DNA of 64,000 nt from Rhabdophis nuchalis (taxonomy: Eukaryota > Chordata > Lepidosauria > Squamata > Natricidae): NCBI GenBank assembly GCA_039707465.1, contig CM077653.1:4318184-4382183 (forward strand), in the 5' to 3' direction. Position numbers and translations under genes: made by a program. Below the pieces are notes generated by a model that was not told the DNA's origin, did no database searches, and worked only from the letters and a program-made list of their open reading frames with translations. Below, piece by piece: positions 10,926 to 22,265 of this stretch; position 1 is the stretch's first letter, and each line of letters starts with the position of its first letter.

Positions 10926-11065
10926 ACTATTTTGTCCCTCTGAGGGCTGACGGATAGCCCAGGCTCCACCTCTGTCTCTCTCTCTCTCTCTGTCTGCCAA
11001 CTCCATTCTCACTTGTCCCTCGGAGCTCTCAAATTGCCCCGATCCCAGCCCTGACACCCATACAA

Positions 11066-11812
11066 TACTAATACAATAGCAGAGTTGGAAGGGACCTTGT
11101 AGGTCTTCTAGTCCAACCCCCTGCGTGGGCAGGAACCTTATACCATTTCAGACAAATGGCTATCTAACATCTTTTTAAAGACTTCCAGGGTTGGGGCATT
11201 CACAACTTCTGGAGGCAAGCTGTTCCACTGATTAATTGTTCTAACTGTCAGGAAATTTTTTCTTAGTTCTAAGTTGCTTCTCTCCTTGATTAGTTTCCAC
11301 CCATTGCTTCTTGTCCTGCCCCCAGGTGCCTTGGAGAATAGTTTGACTCCCTCTTCTTTGTGGCACCCTCTGAGATATCGGAACACTGCTATCATGTCTC
11401 CCCTGGTCCTTCTCTTCATCAAACTAGACATACCCAGCTCCTGCAGCCGTTCTTCATATGTTTTAGTCTCCAGTCCCCTAATCCTCTTGGTTGTTCTTCT
11501 CTGCACTCTTTCCAGAGTCTCCACGTCTTTTCTACATCACCACAGTTATGGTAGTGACCATAACTGGATGCAGTATTCCAAGTGTGGCCTTACCAAGGCA
11601 CTATACAGTGGCATTAACACTTCACGTGATCTAGATTCTATCCTTCTGTTTATGCAGCCTAGAACTGTGTTGGCTTTTTTGGCAGCTGCTGCACACGGCT
11701 GGCTCATATTTAAATGGTTGTCCACTAGGATTCCAAGATCCCTCTCACAGTTGCTGCTATTGAGCAAGGTACCACCTATACTGCACCTGTGCATTTGGTT
11801 TTTCTTGCCTAT
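11066..11812 (-). repeat. CR1/L3-type LINE 3' fragment, about 750 bp
   Basis: Antisense copy with a degenerate ATACTA/ATACA tail. The - strand frames give LQELGMSSLMKRRTRGDM, RKNFLTVRTINQWNSLP and, upstream, RDLGILVDNHLNMS with ALVRPHLEYCIQLWSL. This is the palm-proximal to C-terminal part of the reverse transcriptase, broken by frameshifts. Confidence 0.95.
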
Positions 11813-11877
11813 GCCTCCTCCACCTCCTCCTCCTCCTCCTCCTCCTCCTCCTCCTCCTCCTCCTCCTCCTCCTCCTC
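11813..11877. repeat. (CCT)n microsatellite at the CR1 5' truncation point
   Basis: About 65 bp of CTC/CCT units right where the CR1 homology stops. It gives poly-Pro and poly-Ser shadows. Confidence 0.95.
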
Positions 11878-12475
11878 TGATTTAGCTGCTGGAAGGGGCC
11901 GGTGGCTGAACGGCCACAACACTGAAGTTCTGGGTGGATGTCCAGATGTTATATTGGTAGCCTTCTCCGTGATACACACTGGCTTAGCCAGCTTTTTTGA
12001 AATGCTGGGAATATCTTCAAAACCTGTCTGAACCGATTAAGTGCAGACATTGCATTAAACAGCAGTCTAAGTAAGATTTATGGAAACATCCATAATTGGA
12101 TGAGTTTCCTATCTCAATGAGTGTCAGCTTTTCGAGGCAGGCCAGAGTCTGGAACCAGAGTTATGAATGCTAATCACTACTTTTATTTTACGTTTACAAT
12201 AGCAGAATCTTGCAATGCTGAATGTGCCTCCCTCTCCCTCTTTTTATCGTTGTGAGAACTGGGGAAGGTCAGACCTGAGACGCTTTCTCACATTAGATGT
12301 GTGTGCCTTGAACTCAAATTTCTCTGGTCTGACTGTTATCTTAGGTGTCGGGTTTCCGTTCAGATTAATAAAAAAAAAAAAATCTAGATACCGCTAAAAC
12401 TCTCATGTCCGTTTGATTGTTGGTAACCTTCCATTAGGCGAAATTGGGCATCGCAGGGCAATGGTTTTTGAGCTA
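11878..12475. other. intronic DNA, no feature recognised
   Basis: About 600 bp with no recognised repeat. Confidence 0.45.
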
Positions 12476-12930
12476 CCGTATTTTTCGGAATATAAGACGC
12501 ACCTTTTTCCCTCAAAAAAGAGGCTGACAAACTGGTTGCATCTTATACACCAAATACAGCATTTTTTGCCTCATGAAACCCCGCCCCCTTCACCAAAATG
12601 GCCATGCAGAGCTTGTAGAAGGCTTTCAGAGAGCTCCTGTGGGCGGGGGAGGGCAGAAATGAGTGAAAAACGGCTCATTTCCCCCCCCAGCCCCCAGCAG
12701 CACTCTATAAGCTTCCTAAAGGCAATCCATGCCCATTTTTTGCTTGTTTTCCCCCCACCCTCAAACACTCTACAAACCTCCTAAAGGCTATTCATGCCTA
12801 TTGTTTTTGCGAAAAACAGGCCATTTTGGGGAGGTTTGCAGAGTGCAAAAAACTTTTTTTAAAAAATTTTCCTCTTCAAAACCTTGCTGTGTCTTATACT
12901 CCGGTGCGTCTTATACTCCGAAAAATATGG
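12476..12930. mobile_element. TA-flanked MITE (Tc1/mariner-like), copy 1
   Basis: 455 bp with inverted ends ccgtatttttcggaatataa / actccgaaaaatatgg, flanked on both sides by TA. A sister copy with the same ends and TA flanks lies at 49936-50472. TA duplication suggests Tc1/mariner mobilisation; no transposase frame is present. Confidence 0.75.
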
Positions 12931-13676
12931 TATATACCTCAAATGAGTTAAGTTAAAGAATGCATCCCAAAAAAACCTGGAACCTATGACTTTCCTGGGA
13001 TTGATATTTGGCAGAATTATGGCCACATTGTAGCATTCAGCCACGGTTGTGTGATCATTATTTCCGGTGCTCCTTCTCAGCTTCCTAGAAGAAAAGTCAC
13101 TGGGGAAGCCAGCAGGAAATCAGAAATCCCTCCCTGTTTTTTTGCTCCTTCTCTGTGTAGGCAAGGAAAGATCTCTGAAATGATGACTCAACGGATCACG
13201 GCTTGTCTAGTTAGTACAGAATATAAATCCGTATCACAACAACATAAGAAACAAAGTTAAGATTTCCTAATGCGATATAATAATCGATGCAAGCAATCCG
13301 AGCCGTTAGCTTTAATAAAACTCTACAGAGGATAATAAGAGAGAAGACCTTGTAAGAAGCATTTGAAGGATCTACTTAAGCATCTAAAAATCAGACCCCA
13401 CAGAGGGGTCAGTTTGGAAGAGTCGGAGCTAAATGGGGGGAAAGCTTTAAAATGCGAGGTGCAATTTTAACTTAAAGAAAAATGAATCGAACTGGATTGC
13501 GCTATCAAGCTGAGCACGCACGATCATTGTTTTCAAATAAAGGGGTTATTGGAAGTAGTGCCTGGAAATCAACGCCAGCAAAGTAGACTGACAATGTTCT
13601 CAAAGATCCAACACTATAGGAATAGACAAAAAAAGAAGAAAAGGAGAGATGGGGAAGATTCAGGACCAACTAGATC
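12931..13676. other. intronic DNA, no feature recognised
   Basis: No repeat or exon recognised. The sequence is complex, with occasional TAAT-rich pieces near 13260-13330. Confidence 0.4.
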
Positions 13677-13991
13677 AGGAGCATCAAACTGGTGGTCATG
13701 TGACCGGGCGGATATGGCTTGGAGGTCATGTGACTGGGTGGACGTGGCTTGGTGGTCATGTGACCGGGTGGGTGTGGCTGCTCAACTGACTCCCACACAA
13801 TGTAAACGCAAACTGGACGTCACACAGAATGACCCCTGCAACGAGCAGGAACCTCATAGACAATCAGGCACAGCTGATTGTCACACGGCTGATGGTCACA
13901 AGTTTTTGGTTGTTGTTTTTTTACTTTTTAAAGCATTTTTTAAAACACCGGTTGGGGCGAACCTGCCCAAACCGGTAGTATTTCACCCCCT
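13677..13991. repeat. degraded MITE with internal ~29-bp triplication
   Basis: Starts 'caggagcatcaaactggtgg' and ends 'ccggtagtatttcaccccc', resembling decayed hAT-type ends. Inside, the phrase 'ggtcatgtgaccgggtgg' with 'gtggcttgg' recurs three times in tandem. No target duplication found, so assignment is tentative. Confidence 0.5.
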
Positions 13992-13992
13992 A

Positions 13993-14152
13993 CTTCACAG
14001 TGCTCCACAACCCTCTCTAAGCAGTTTACAAAGTCAGCCTTATTGCCCCCAACAATCTGGGTCCTCATTTCACCCACCTTGGAAGGATGGAAGGCTGAGT
14101 CAACCTTGAGCTGGTCAGGATCAAACTCCTGGCAACTGGCAGAATTACCCTG
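13993..14152 (-). repeat. tRNA-derived SINE, partial, antisense
   Basis: Carries the body block 'caacaatctgggtcctcatt' and 'ggaaggatggaaggctgagt' on the + strand, the reverse of the SINE reading 'actcagccttccatccttcc'. The tRNA-like head is missing. A fuller copy follows at 14160. Confidence 0.8.
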
Positions 14153-14159
14153 GAATTAC

Positions 14160-14394
14160 CCAGGAAAGAATAGCCCTTACACTTATATACTGCTTCACAG
14201 TGTTTTTTCAGCCCTCTCTAAGCGGTTTACAGAGTCAGCCTTATTTCCCCCAACAATCTGGGTCCTCATTTTACCCACCTCGGAAGGATGGAAGGCTGAG
14301 TCAACCTTGAGCCAGTGAGACTCGAACTGCCGAATTGCAGTCTGCAGAAGTAGCCTGCAATACTGCACTGTAACCACTGCACCACTCCGGCTCA
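14160..14394 (-). repeat. tRNA-derived SINE, near full length, antisense
   Basis: The - strand begins with the tRNA-like head 'gagccggagtggtgcagtgg' and runs through the 'actcagccttccatccttcc' body to the 'agcagtatataagt'-like tail. Same family as 21388, 44281 and 44587. The head resembles an RNA polymerase III A box region; it is a SINE, not a tRNA gene. Confidence 0.85.
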
Positions 14395-14778
14395 TAATGT
14401 CTGTGTCAAATAAAGTATACGATCTTCAAAAACTCTTATTCCCACAACCTGCAGAATCTCAAACTCCCCAACCTTATTTATATTTTTTTATGGTGAGAAC
14501 AAGCAGTACGTGGCAAAAAGCAATTAACGGATAGATGGTTGGCTAGCTGGGTGAGTAAATTCAAGTGAATCTGTCCTTCAGATTCTATCTTCTAGTAACA
14601 GGTAGAGACGAAACAACCTGGGGAGGGAGGAAGAGGATGGTTGAATGACTAGCACTGTGATTATGTGAACCAGTCTCACATTCTTCGGAGTTATGCTGTG
14701 TGACCTCTGGGAAAGCTATCCATACTTGCTTTTTTGAGGAATTTCTAAAGACTTAAAGAAAAACGAGGGTTTGTAGAA
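14395..14778. other. intronic DNA, no feature recognised
   Basis: No gene or repeat recognised. Confidence 0.45.
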
Positions 14779-15594
14779 TAACAGAGTTTGAAGGGATATT
14801 GGAGGTCTTCTAGTCCAAACCCCTGCTTAGGCAGGAAACCCTACACCATTTCAGACAAACAGATATCCAACATCTTCTTGAAAACTTCCAGTGTTGGAGC
14901 ATTCACAACTTCTGGAGGCAAGTTGTTCCATTGATTAATTGTTCTCACTGTCAGGAAATTCCTCCTTGGTTCTAAGGTGCTTCTCTCCTTGATTAGTTTC
15001 CACCCGTTGCTTCTTGTCGTCCCCTCAGGTGCTTTGGAGAATGGCTTGACTCCCTCTTCTTTGGGGCATCCCCTGAGATATTGGAACACTTCTATCATGT
15101 CCCCCCTAGTCCTTCTTTTCATTAAACTAGACATACCCAGTTCCTGCAACCGTTCCTCATGTTTTAGCTTCCAGTCCCCTAATCATCTTCATTGCTCTTC
15201 TCTGCACTCTTTCTAGAGTCTCAACATCTTTTTTTACATCGTGGTGACCATAACTGGATGCCGTATTCCAAGTGTGGCCTTACCAAGGCATTATAACGTG
15301 GTATTATCACTTCACGTGATCTTGATTCTCTTCTTCTGTTTTTGCAGCCTAGAACTGTGATGGCTTTTTTGGCAGCTGCTGCACACATCTGGCTCATGTT
15401 TAAATGGTTGTCCACTAGGACTCCAAGATCCCTCTCACAATTGCTACTATTGAGCAAGGTACCACCTATACTGTACCTGTGCATTTGGTTTTTCTTGCCT
15501 ACCTGTAGAACCTGACTTTTTTCACCCTTGCATTTCATTTTGTTAGATAGCACCCAATGTTCAAGTCTGTCAAGATCCTTCTGAATTTTTATCT
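14779..15594 (-). repeat. CR1/L3-type LINE 3' fragment, about 815 bp
   Basis: Antisense. - strand frames include MQELGMSSLMKRRTRGDM, RRNFLTVRTINQWNNLP, RDLGVLVDNHLNMS and ALVRPHLEYGIQLWSP. No microsatellite tail is attached (the 3' end reads 'gtagaataacagagtt'). Confidence 0.95.
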
Positions 15595-16423
15595 TAGCCT
15601 GCAGAGGAAGGCTTGCCCTCTGGAGCTTGAAGTATCTGCGTTGTAAGCAGATGGTGTTGAACTCAGTTCACTGCGTTTTCAGGTAGGGTCAGGAAAGGAA
15701 TTTGTTTTGGATCTAGATGGTTCATGAAGTTTGTGACGTGCCATCAAATTTCAGCAGCAGCAGCAGCGTATGATTTCAAACAAAGCTTTGTAAAAGAGCA
15801 CCTATCCACCCCAAAACTAAAATCAAAGGCAGAAATGACAGTCAGTGGCTAGTGCAAAATTATTCCCTTTTCACACCGCTACTAACGCCGTCTGTTTGCC
15901 CTGTATTTTCAGGAACGAAGGACCGATCAACCATCAGGATGGCTAGAATGAAAGGGGGGGAGAAAGAGGTCCTGAGTAAACATGAAATATAAACAGAATA
16001 ATTCATGTACCAAATGATTGATGTACCTTTTTCGGACCATCTTCTCTGGTTTAACTTGATTAGACAAGCAAGAACTACATATTTTATTCACAAGGCTTGG
16101 GTAATGATACTGCAGAAGTTTCTAACTCACTGCTGAATGGCGAGATTAATGTGAAATTTCATCTTGACAAACATTCTAAAACCCGGCAAAATATGCCGTA
16201 TATTTCTTCTTGGTTTGCTGCGATGCACAAATGAGAATGCAGGACATAACTCTTTGGTACGGCCTGTCTCTAAAAATGGTCTTTTTAAATTGTGCAATGA
16301 AAATGACTAGCTTTCCCTACACTGAAGTTTGGAGTTGTATGATTTGATTCTGTCTGCCTCCGTTTTGCATCTGGATGGGGAACCATTTCTTGACCGGCTA
16401 AATTTTTCTGTCTGGTTTTGCAG
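15595..16423. other. intron immediately 5' of the first GRIK4 exon seen
   Basis: About 830 bp of apparently unique sequence ending in a good acceptor: a pyrimidine-rich run 'tttttctgtctggttttgcag' directly before 16424. A small (CAG) run lies near 15756. No other feature seen. Confidence 0.6.
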
Positions 16424-16588
16424 CCGCCATTTTGGACGACCCAATGGAATGCAGCCGAGGAGAACGGCTCTCCATCACGCTGGCCAAGAACCGGATCAAT
16501 CGTGCCCCTGAGAGGGCAGGGAAAGCCAAAGTGGAAGTGGACATCTTTGAGTTGCTGAGAGATAGCGAATATGAAACAGCCGAGACTA
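16424..16588 (+). CDS. GRIK4: GRIK4 internal coding exon (start of amino-terminal domain)
   Basis: 165-bp exon of the kainate-type glutamate receptor subunit GluK4 (KA1), a high-affinity subunit that co-assembles with GluK1-3 at synapses. The first two bases finish a codon begun in an upstream exon outside the window. The frame then reads [20 protein letters not shown], through [20 protein letters not shown] and [12 protein letters not shown]. This is the first strand and helix of the periplasmic-binding-protein-like amino-terminal domain. DDPMEC and the NRAPER segment distinguish it from GRIK5, which I recall as diverging there. It is bordered by ttttgcag and by the donor gtacgt and ends one base into the Met codon completed at 32024. 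Relative to human, as remembered, I note one change (Leu to Ala before GKAK). The signal peptide exon is not in the window. Confidence 0.97.
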
Positions 16589-16705
16589 GTACGTACGTCT
16601 CCAGGGTTGGGAGTTACTTGCTTGGTTCATTGATTGATTGATTGATTATGTCATCACGTTGATGTTGAACCTTATTGAGCATATATTCTCCTTGATGATC
16701 ATGCC

Positions 16706-17088
16706 CAGTTGTGGGATTCAAAAAAAAATGACTACTGGTTCTGTGGGCGTGGCTTGGTAGGCGTGGCTTGGTTTGGTGGGCATGGCAGAGGAAGGATACT
16801 TTAAAATCTTCATTCCCTTCCCACTCCAGGGCAAGGATAATATAAAATCCCCAATTCCACCCCACTCTAGGGCAAGGCTATTATAAAATCTCAATTCTGT
16901 CCCCGCTCCAGGGCAAGGATACTGTAAAATCTCCATTCCCTCCCTATCAGCTGGGACTCAGGAGGCAGAGAATAGATGGGGGGAGGGCAGGGCCAGCCAG
17001 AGGTTATATTTACTGGTTCTCCAAACTACTCAAACTTTCCACTACTGGTTCTCCAGAACTGGTCAGAACCTGCTGAATACCATCTCTG
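16706..17088. mobile_element. hAT MITE with 41-bp internal repeat, low copy form
   Basis: 383 bp with ends cagttgtgggattca / tgaataccatctctg and flanks atcatgcc (16698-16705) and atcgtgtc (17089-17096), an 8-bp duplication with two transitions. The interior holds about three to four 41-bp units built on 'actccagggcaaggata' and 'aaaatc'. It is the reverse orientation of the expanded copy at 23722-24394. Confidence 0.85.
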
Positions 17089-17452
17089 ATCGTGTCCCTC
17101 ATGATTCTTTAGGTCTTCCTCTTTTTTTTTTTTAAAGATATTTATATCCATGTTAACTTCTTGGTTATAATACATGAGTTTCCCATTGTGTCCTCCTGCA
17201 CAGAATGGACTTTGCCATTGTCACTAAAATGATTATCCATTCTCTAGTATATTCCTATATCACTGTTGCCCAGTAGAGGTTCCAGTTGGCTTGAAGTGGG
17301 CAGTTGGGGTGACCTCCATACCATGGGCAAGTCTGTTGGCATACACCATCAGAGTTCTGGGCTTATCCCTCCCAGGAACACCCCAACAGCGAGACAACAT
17401 AACCACATCATGGGGAGCCTTGTGGTTGTGGACAGTACTTAAGTTCTAATTC
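17089..17452. other. intronic DNA, no feature recognised
   Basis: Contains a short poly-T near 17122; otherwise nothing recognised. Confidence 0.45.
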
Positions 17453-17825
17453 TGTTAATTCAATTCAATTCAATTTATTTGATTTGTAGACCGCACCCTC
17501 TCCCCGAAGGGACTCGGGGTGGTGCACAGGACTTTAAAAACATATATAAATACAACAATACAATTTTAAAATAGAATTAAATAATTTACCTGCGCTAAAA
17601 GTTTAAAATCTTAAACTTTGAGCGGGTAGAGCTTTTGATGAGTGAAAATTTAAATTTAAATTTTGCGATTTGGTTTTAAGGTTAAGTTTTTAATTTTATA
17701 AATTTGTACAGGGGTTTATTTAATTCGATTTTAGTTTTAGGTATTATTGATTGTAATGGTTTTAATTTGTACATGTACACCGCCCCGAGTCTTTTCAGGG
17801 AGAGGGGGTGGTCTAGAAGTCCAAT
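17453..17825. repeat. two L2-like LINE 3' ends, head to head
   Basis: 17453-17560 is antisense: an (AATTC)n tail, then 'gaccgcaccctctccccgaa' and 'ggtggtgcacaggac'. 17640-17825 is sense: 'gtacaccgccccgagtcttt', then 'gggggtggtctagaagtcca', then 'ataaata'. The two are complementary 3' UTR modules, forming an imperfect inverted repeat. The sense copy runs into the AAT array. Confidence 0.75.
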
Positions 17826-17955
<130 letters not shown>

Positions 17956-18779
17956 ATGACATTTCCTGACCTAAAATTCCTTTCTAGGATCTCCTGTGTA
18001 TTAATACTGTCTCGATCTGCAGGAATGTCCTATTATTATGATTATTCTGTAAATTTAATATTTTTAACCCACCACTGAGCCACGCCCAAGCTCCAAACTG
18101 TTTCAGCTCCCATTGGCTGCCCTTGTTACTAAGCCCTATTCCAGTTCATTAATATACACTGACAATGATTTTAAGCAGTGAGTTTCTGAGCTTAGCGTTA
18201 CATAACTTATGCACCATGCTGGTTTTCTGTTTTTACACCGAGTCAGTGCTTAGAGAAGAAATCCAATTTGGGACATCTAGCCTCGCCTGTGTTGGGCAGA
18301 ATGGCCATGCCAGCCAAGAATTTTGGGTGTTGTAGTCTATCTTGTCTTGGCCTCATTTCTCACCATCCTTAGCCCAAGAGTTGCTATTTCTACTAGACTA
18401 GCGTCTTGTTATGATATTTCATCAAGGTCTATTTTAATTAATGTTTATTTTATTTTATTTTCCTATCTGTTGTTATTATTAGCTACCCTTATCTTCCCCT
18501 AGAGCGACAGAGGATAGAAATTAAATATCCAGGTTACTGCCGATCTGCAAGCTCATCTGAAGGGCATCAGGTTGGAAAATTACACAGGGAGAGGAGCAAT
18601 ATGCTGCCCACAAATGTTAACCTATTTGATTGCTGAAAGGATAGTTTGGGGGTCATTTTTGCTGGAAATGGACACTCTGCTACTAAAAGGTTGAGGAACA
18701 AAGGGGCAGTGGCAAATATGAAAAAAGAACACCCCCATTCTCTGTTTTCTGTTGCCTCTGGAAATCAGTCATTCAGCAT
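17956..18779. other. intronic DNA, no clear feature
   Basis: Mostly unassigned. A short 'cccaccactgagccacgccc' near 18068 may be the end of a decayed hAT MITE, without a partner end found. Confidence 0.4.
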
Positions 18780-19530
18780 CTTTAATAACAGAAACAGAGG
18801 GATAGAATCACGATCCCGTGAAGTGAAATGTTCATACCACTTTATAAGGTCTTGGTGAGGCCATACTTGGAATCCTGCACCCAGGTTTGATTTGATTTGA
18901 TTTGATTTGATTTGATTCAATTTATATCCCCCCCTTCTCCAAAAGGACCCAGGGCGGCGCACAGGAATTTAAAAACAACATACAAAAATAGTACAGAATA
19001 TATAAATTTAAAAATCTATTAAATAACAAAAACCTGCGCTAAAACCAATTAAAATCCCCCATTTAAAACTATCTAAAGTTAGTCACAGCGGAGGCTATGT
19101 TAGGCCAGCTTGATGAAATAAGTGTGTTTTTAAACACTGGCGGAAGAGGCGGAGGTCGGTGATGGTGCGGAGTTCAGGGGGTAGGTCGTTCCACAGGGTA
19201 GGGCCCGCCACAGAGAAGGCCCTTCCCCTGGGTGTCGCCAGCCAGCATTGTCCGGCCGATGGCATCTGGAGAAGGCCCTCTCTGTGGGAGCGTATCGGTC
19301 TAAGGGATGTATGGGGCAGAAGACGGTCTCGCATATAACTAGGTCCCCACAATGGTTTGGTCTCCACAATGTAGAAAAGATGTGGAGACTCTAGAAAGAG
19401 TGCAGAGAAGAGCAACAAAGAGGATTAAGGGACTGGAGGCTAAAAGAATAACGAAGAATGATCGCTGGAACTGGGTATGTCTAGTTTAATGAAAAGAAGG
19501 ACTAGGGGAGACACTATAGCAGCGCTATTC
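18780..19530 (+). repeat. CR1/L3-type LINE fragment split by an L2-like LINE
   Basis: Sense CR1 sequence ('agagggatagaatcacgatc', 'ggtgaggccatacttggaat', then 'gtagaaaagatgtggagact', 'gagaagagcaacaaagagga') interrupted at 18890-19353. The join is at the codons before the CR1 'KKDVETLE' region, where intact copies read straight through. Confidence 0.9.
18890..19353 (-). mobile_element. L2-like LINE 3' end inserted in CR1
   Basis: 464-bp antisense insert flanked by ggtttg at 18884-18889 and 19354-19359. Its 3' tail is a (GATTT)n run at the left end, then the 'ccagggcggcgcacagg' 3' UTR module. The - strand frame encodes RGRAFSVAGPTLWNDLPPEL and FRQCLKTHLFHQA, the C-terminal tail of an L2/CR1-group reverse transcriptase. 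Severely 5' truncated. Confidence 0.85.
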
Positions 19531-20033
19531 TGTTATTAAACAAAAGATGGGAAATCTATGTGTAAACAAGAGGGAACATAGCTGCCCCCACCTTGGAAAT
19601 GTGGATTATTTCTCTCTTGAGAGTGCACATTCAAGAAGCGGGATTGTGTCTCATGAGTAGGGAGGTTAGTTTGGCGTTGTTGTTTTTTAACATTCCCCTC
19701 GTCTGCATTCAAGAAGAGCTTTGTTTAGACACGTTAGATGGTTGCCTGCTCACCAGATGACTCTGAGCATCTCACAAGGGTTCAAAACCTCCAGTACAAA
19801 GGAAAAGGATCAAACAATGGAATCAAACATACTGCATGAAAAGACAAGACACACAATTCAAGCTCATGTACTATCCTGAAGCAGCACTGGGAGGAAGGTT
19901 TAGTCTTTAGAGCAGTATTTCTCAACATTGAGAGCTTGAAGATGAGTAGACTTCAACTCCCAATATTCCCCAGCCAGCCATGATGTGTAGACATGGAGTT
20001 GAAGTCCACACGTCTTCAAGCTGTCAAGTGCTC
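19531..20033. other. intronic DNA with a decayed palindromic MITE
   Basis: Mostly unassigned. At about 19911-20020 'cagtatttctcaacattgag', 'gacttcaactcccaatattc' and 'gagttgaagtccacacgtct' mirror one another, like the palindromic hAT MITE at 21143 but degraded. Confidence 0.5.
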
Positions 20034-20631
20034 TGACCCAGACTTCCTTAACAAGCATGAAGCAGAGTCTGGGGTCCCGGCAAAACCTCTTTTAATCACA
20101 TGACTGCGAATTCATTTCATTCAAAGTCAGCAAGGCTTGGAGAACAGTCTTTCTGAGGAATATTTATCCACACGAACCTTATCTCGTTTGGAGCGCTGCC
20201 AGATAACTAATTTCCAAATGCAGGGCAAGGCAACACTTGGCACAGAGTCTCTTATAATCACAAAACAGAACTTTCCACTCTTGAAATGACCGAAGGAATG
20301 AATTGCTTCCTGCAAAAACACTTCACCTCCCACTTCATTCCTCTTTTGTTTCCTATAGGAGGGGCCAATCACCTCCAAGGTGTGGCTTTATTCCCACTTT
20401 TACCCTGGTTTCTTATTTATTCTTGTCTTCTGGAAGCTCTGTGCATGCGTACACTGGGAACAGGCTCCAGCTGTTCTTCTGCTTCACTGTTGCCTAACTC
20501 TCTCTCTGCCTCCAGCGCAGAGCCCTCGTCTGAGCTTCCCTCAGCCCTCAGGACTGGCTCAGGTTCCTCCCCAACCTCCTCACTGTCCAACTCTTGCTGC
20601 CAGCTCCGTCGGCCACCGGTGGGCCACAACA
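20034..20631 (-). mobile_element. LTR-like repeat, probable solo LTR (copy 1)
   Basis: On the - strand it runs from TGTTGTGGCCC to ...GGGTCA, so it has TG...CA ends, with a poly(A)-signal-like region opposite 'cctcttttaatcac'. The - strand carries an acidic open stretch (LDSEEVGEEPEPVL, then EEQLEPVPS) that recurs in other copies. Related copies at 30897, 45880, 47967 and 60930. No target duplication was identified, so LTR identity is probable, not proven. Confidence 0.65.
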
Positions 20632-21134
20632 TCAGGATTGAGAAACAGTGACTTAGGATCAGCAGGGCCCCGTCCTCTAAATTTCAAGGCTGATCCATAA
20701 GGCAGGAGCTGGCATTGAGAAGGACAAAGGAGGGCCTTAAAAGGTGACAAAGTTTAATCAGTGGCATCCAGAGCTGTCAACCCTGTCAGATCTTGTATGC
20801 TAGGTAATTGGAGGCAGATGGTTCTACAAATATTCAGGATTTGAGTGATGAAGAGCTTTTTTAGGGACAAACGTATCTTTCTTTTCATTCAGACATCCAC
20901 TGGCAATCAACAGAACTTATGGAGTAGTGGTATTGTGCCCATAATTTCTTGGACTGCTTCCTCCTAGACCAGTTTTAACTTAGGCGTGGCCTTCACGGAC
21001 AGCCCCAGGGAAAGTATGTCACAGGAGTCCAACAAATATAGGCTCAGTTTTAGCAAGATTGAGGATTTGGAGGCCGTCCAGAGATCTTCCGATACTAGTT
21101 TGGGTTGTGTTAGTAATGCACAACGTGGAGATTT
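20632..21134. other. intronic DNA, no feature recognised
   Basis: About 500 bp, several short frames, none recognisable. Possibly an old repeat near 20960-21130. Confidence 0.4.
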
Positions 21135-21142
21135 TCCTAGAC

Positions 21143-21277
21143 CAGGAGTCTGCAAAGTCGGCTCTTTTAAGACTGGTGGACTTCAACTCCCAGAATTCCC
21201 CAGCCAGCATAGGTGACTGGGGAATTCTGGGAGTTGAAGTCCACCAGTCTTAAAAGAGCCGACTTTGCAGACCCCTG
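21143..21277. mobile_element. palindromic hAT MITE, near-perfect inverted repeat
   Basis: 135 bp whose halves are reverse complements: caggagtctgcaaagtcggc at the left and gccgactttgcagacccctg at the right, with 'cagccagcataggtgactgg' at the centre. Flanks tcctagac (21135-21142) and ttctagac (21278-21285) form an 8-bp duplication of the nnnTAnnn type. Could extrude as a cruciform or form an RNA hairpin. Confidence 0.92.
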
Positions 21278-21387
21278 TTCTAGACTCACAAAGCAGGTGA
21301 CAACAATGACTAGAGGATCTTTGTGCAATATAATCTTTTGCACCAACTGTGCTCAATCCTGGATTGGGAAGCTCTACTCAGTCACTC

Positions 21388-21595
21388 CAAAAGCCTTGAT
21401 GGCGCAGTAGTTAGAATGCAGTATTGCAGGCTCACTCTGCCGACTGCCAGCGGTTCAACCCTGACCGGCTGAAGTGTGACTCAGCCTTCCATCTTTCCGA
21501 GGTCAATAAAATGAGGACACAGATTATTGGGGGCAAGCATGCTGACTGTGTGAACCACTCAGAAAGTGCTGTAAAGCACCATGGAGGCATTGCTA
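21388..21595 (+). repeat. tRNA-derived SINE, sense, degraded
   Basis: Head 'gatggcgcagtagttagaat', 'gcagtattgcaggctcactc', then body 'gactcagccttccatctttc' and 'atgaggacacagattattgg'. Same family as 44281. The 3' tail is lost around 'ggaggcattgctatct'. Confidence 0.8.
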
Positions 21596-21909
21596 TCTAT
21601 GCCTGCATCTTTTTATCAGTAGCAATTCAACTAGAACCAACAGGAAAGCTCACCAAAATAAGCTTTAGCCCTTAGAGCAGAGCCCACAATCATAACATTA
21701 AATACTCCTGAAGTTGTGACAGGACCCTGTCATGGTTACCTAAGAATGTAATATTGTTTGACCGTGGCCCTGCAAGGTATTTTGTGACTAAAATTGGATT
21801 CTACTTCCAATTTATGTTGCAAATCCTAGCAAGAGGCTTACCATTTCCATCAGATTGTGATCGCACGCTATATACCACCACAATACCCATTGTATGGAGG
21901 GAACAGTGA
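21596..21909. other. intronic DNA, no feature recognised
   Basis: Nothing recognised in about 315 bp. Confidence 0.45.
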
Positions 21910-21918
21910 TTTAAAATA

Positions 21919-22265
21919 ACTAAGGGAAAAGGGAAAAGTTCCCCTCACCCATATCTGTTAGTTATTCCCGACTCTAGGGGGCGGTGCTCATCTCCGTTTC
22001 AAAGCCGAAGAGCCAGCGCTGCCTGAAGATGTCTCCGTGGTCATGTGGCTGGCAGGACTCAACACCGAAGGCGCACGGAACGCTGTTCCCTTCCCACCAA
22101 AGGTGGTTCCTATTTTCCTACTTGCATTTTTATGTGCTTTCAAAGTGCTCGGTTGGCAGAAGCTGGGACAAGTCACGGGAGCTCACTCCTTTACGCGGCG
22201 CCAGGGATTCGAACTGCCAACCTTTTTGATCGTCAAGCTCAGCCACTGAGCCACCGCGTTCCTAC
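21919..22265 (-). mobile_element. Sauria-type SINE, full length, antisense
   Basis: The - strand starts with the tRNA-like head 'aacgcggtggctcagtggct', then 'ggttggcagttcgaatccct' (B-box-like), and ends with the Bov-B-like 3' part 'gactctagggggcggtgctc' in reverse. Flanked by tttaaaata at 21910-21918 and 22266-22274, a 9-bp target duplication. Known Sauria SINEs are thought to be mobilised by Bov-B LINEs, and a Bov-B fragment lies at 52818. Confidence 0.92.
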
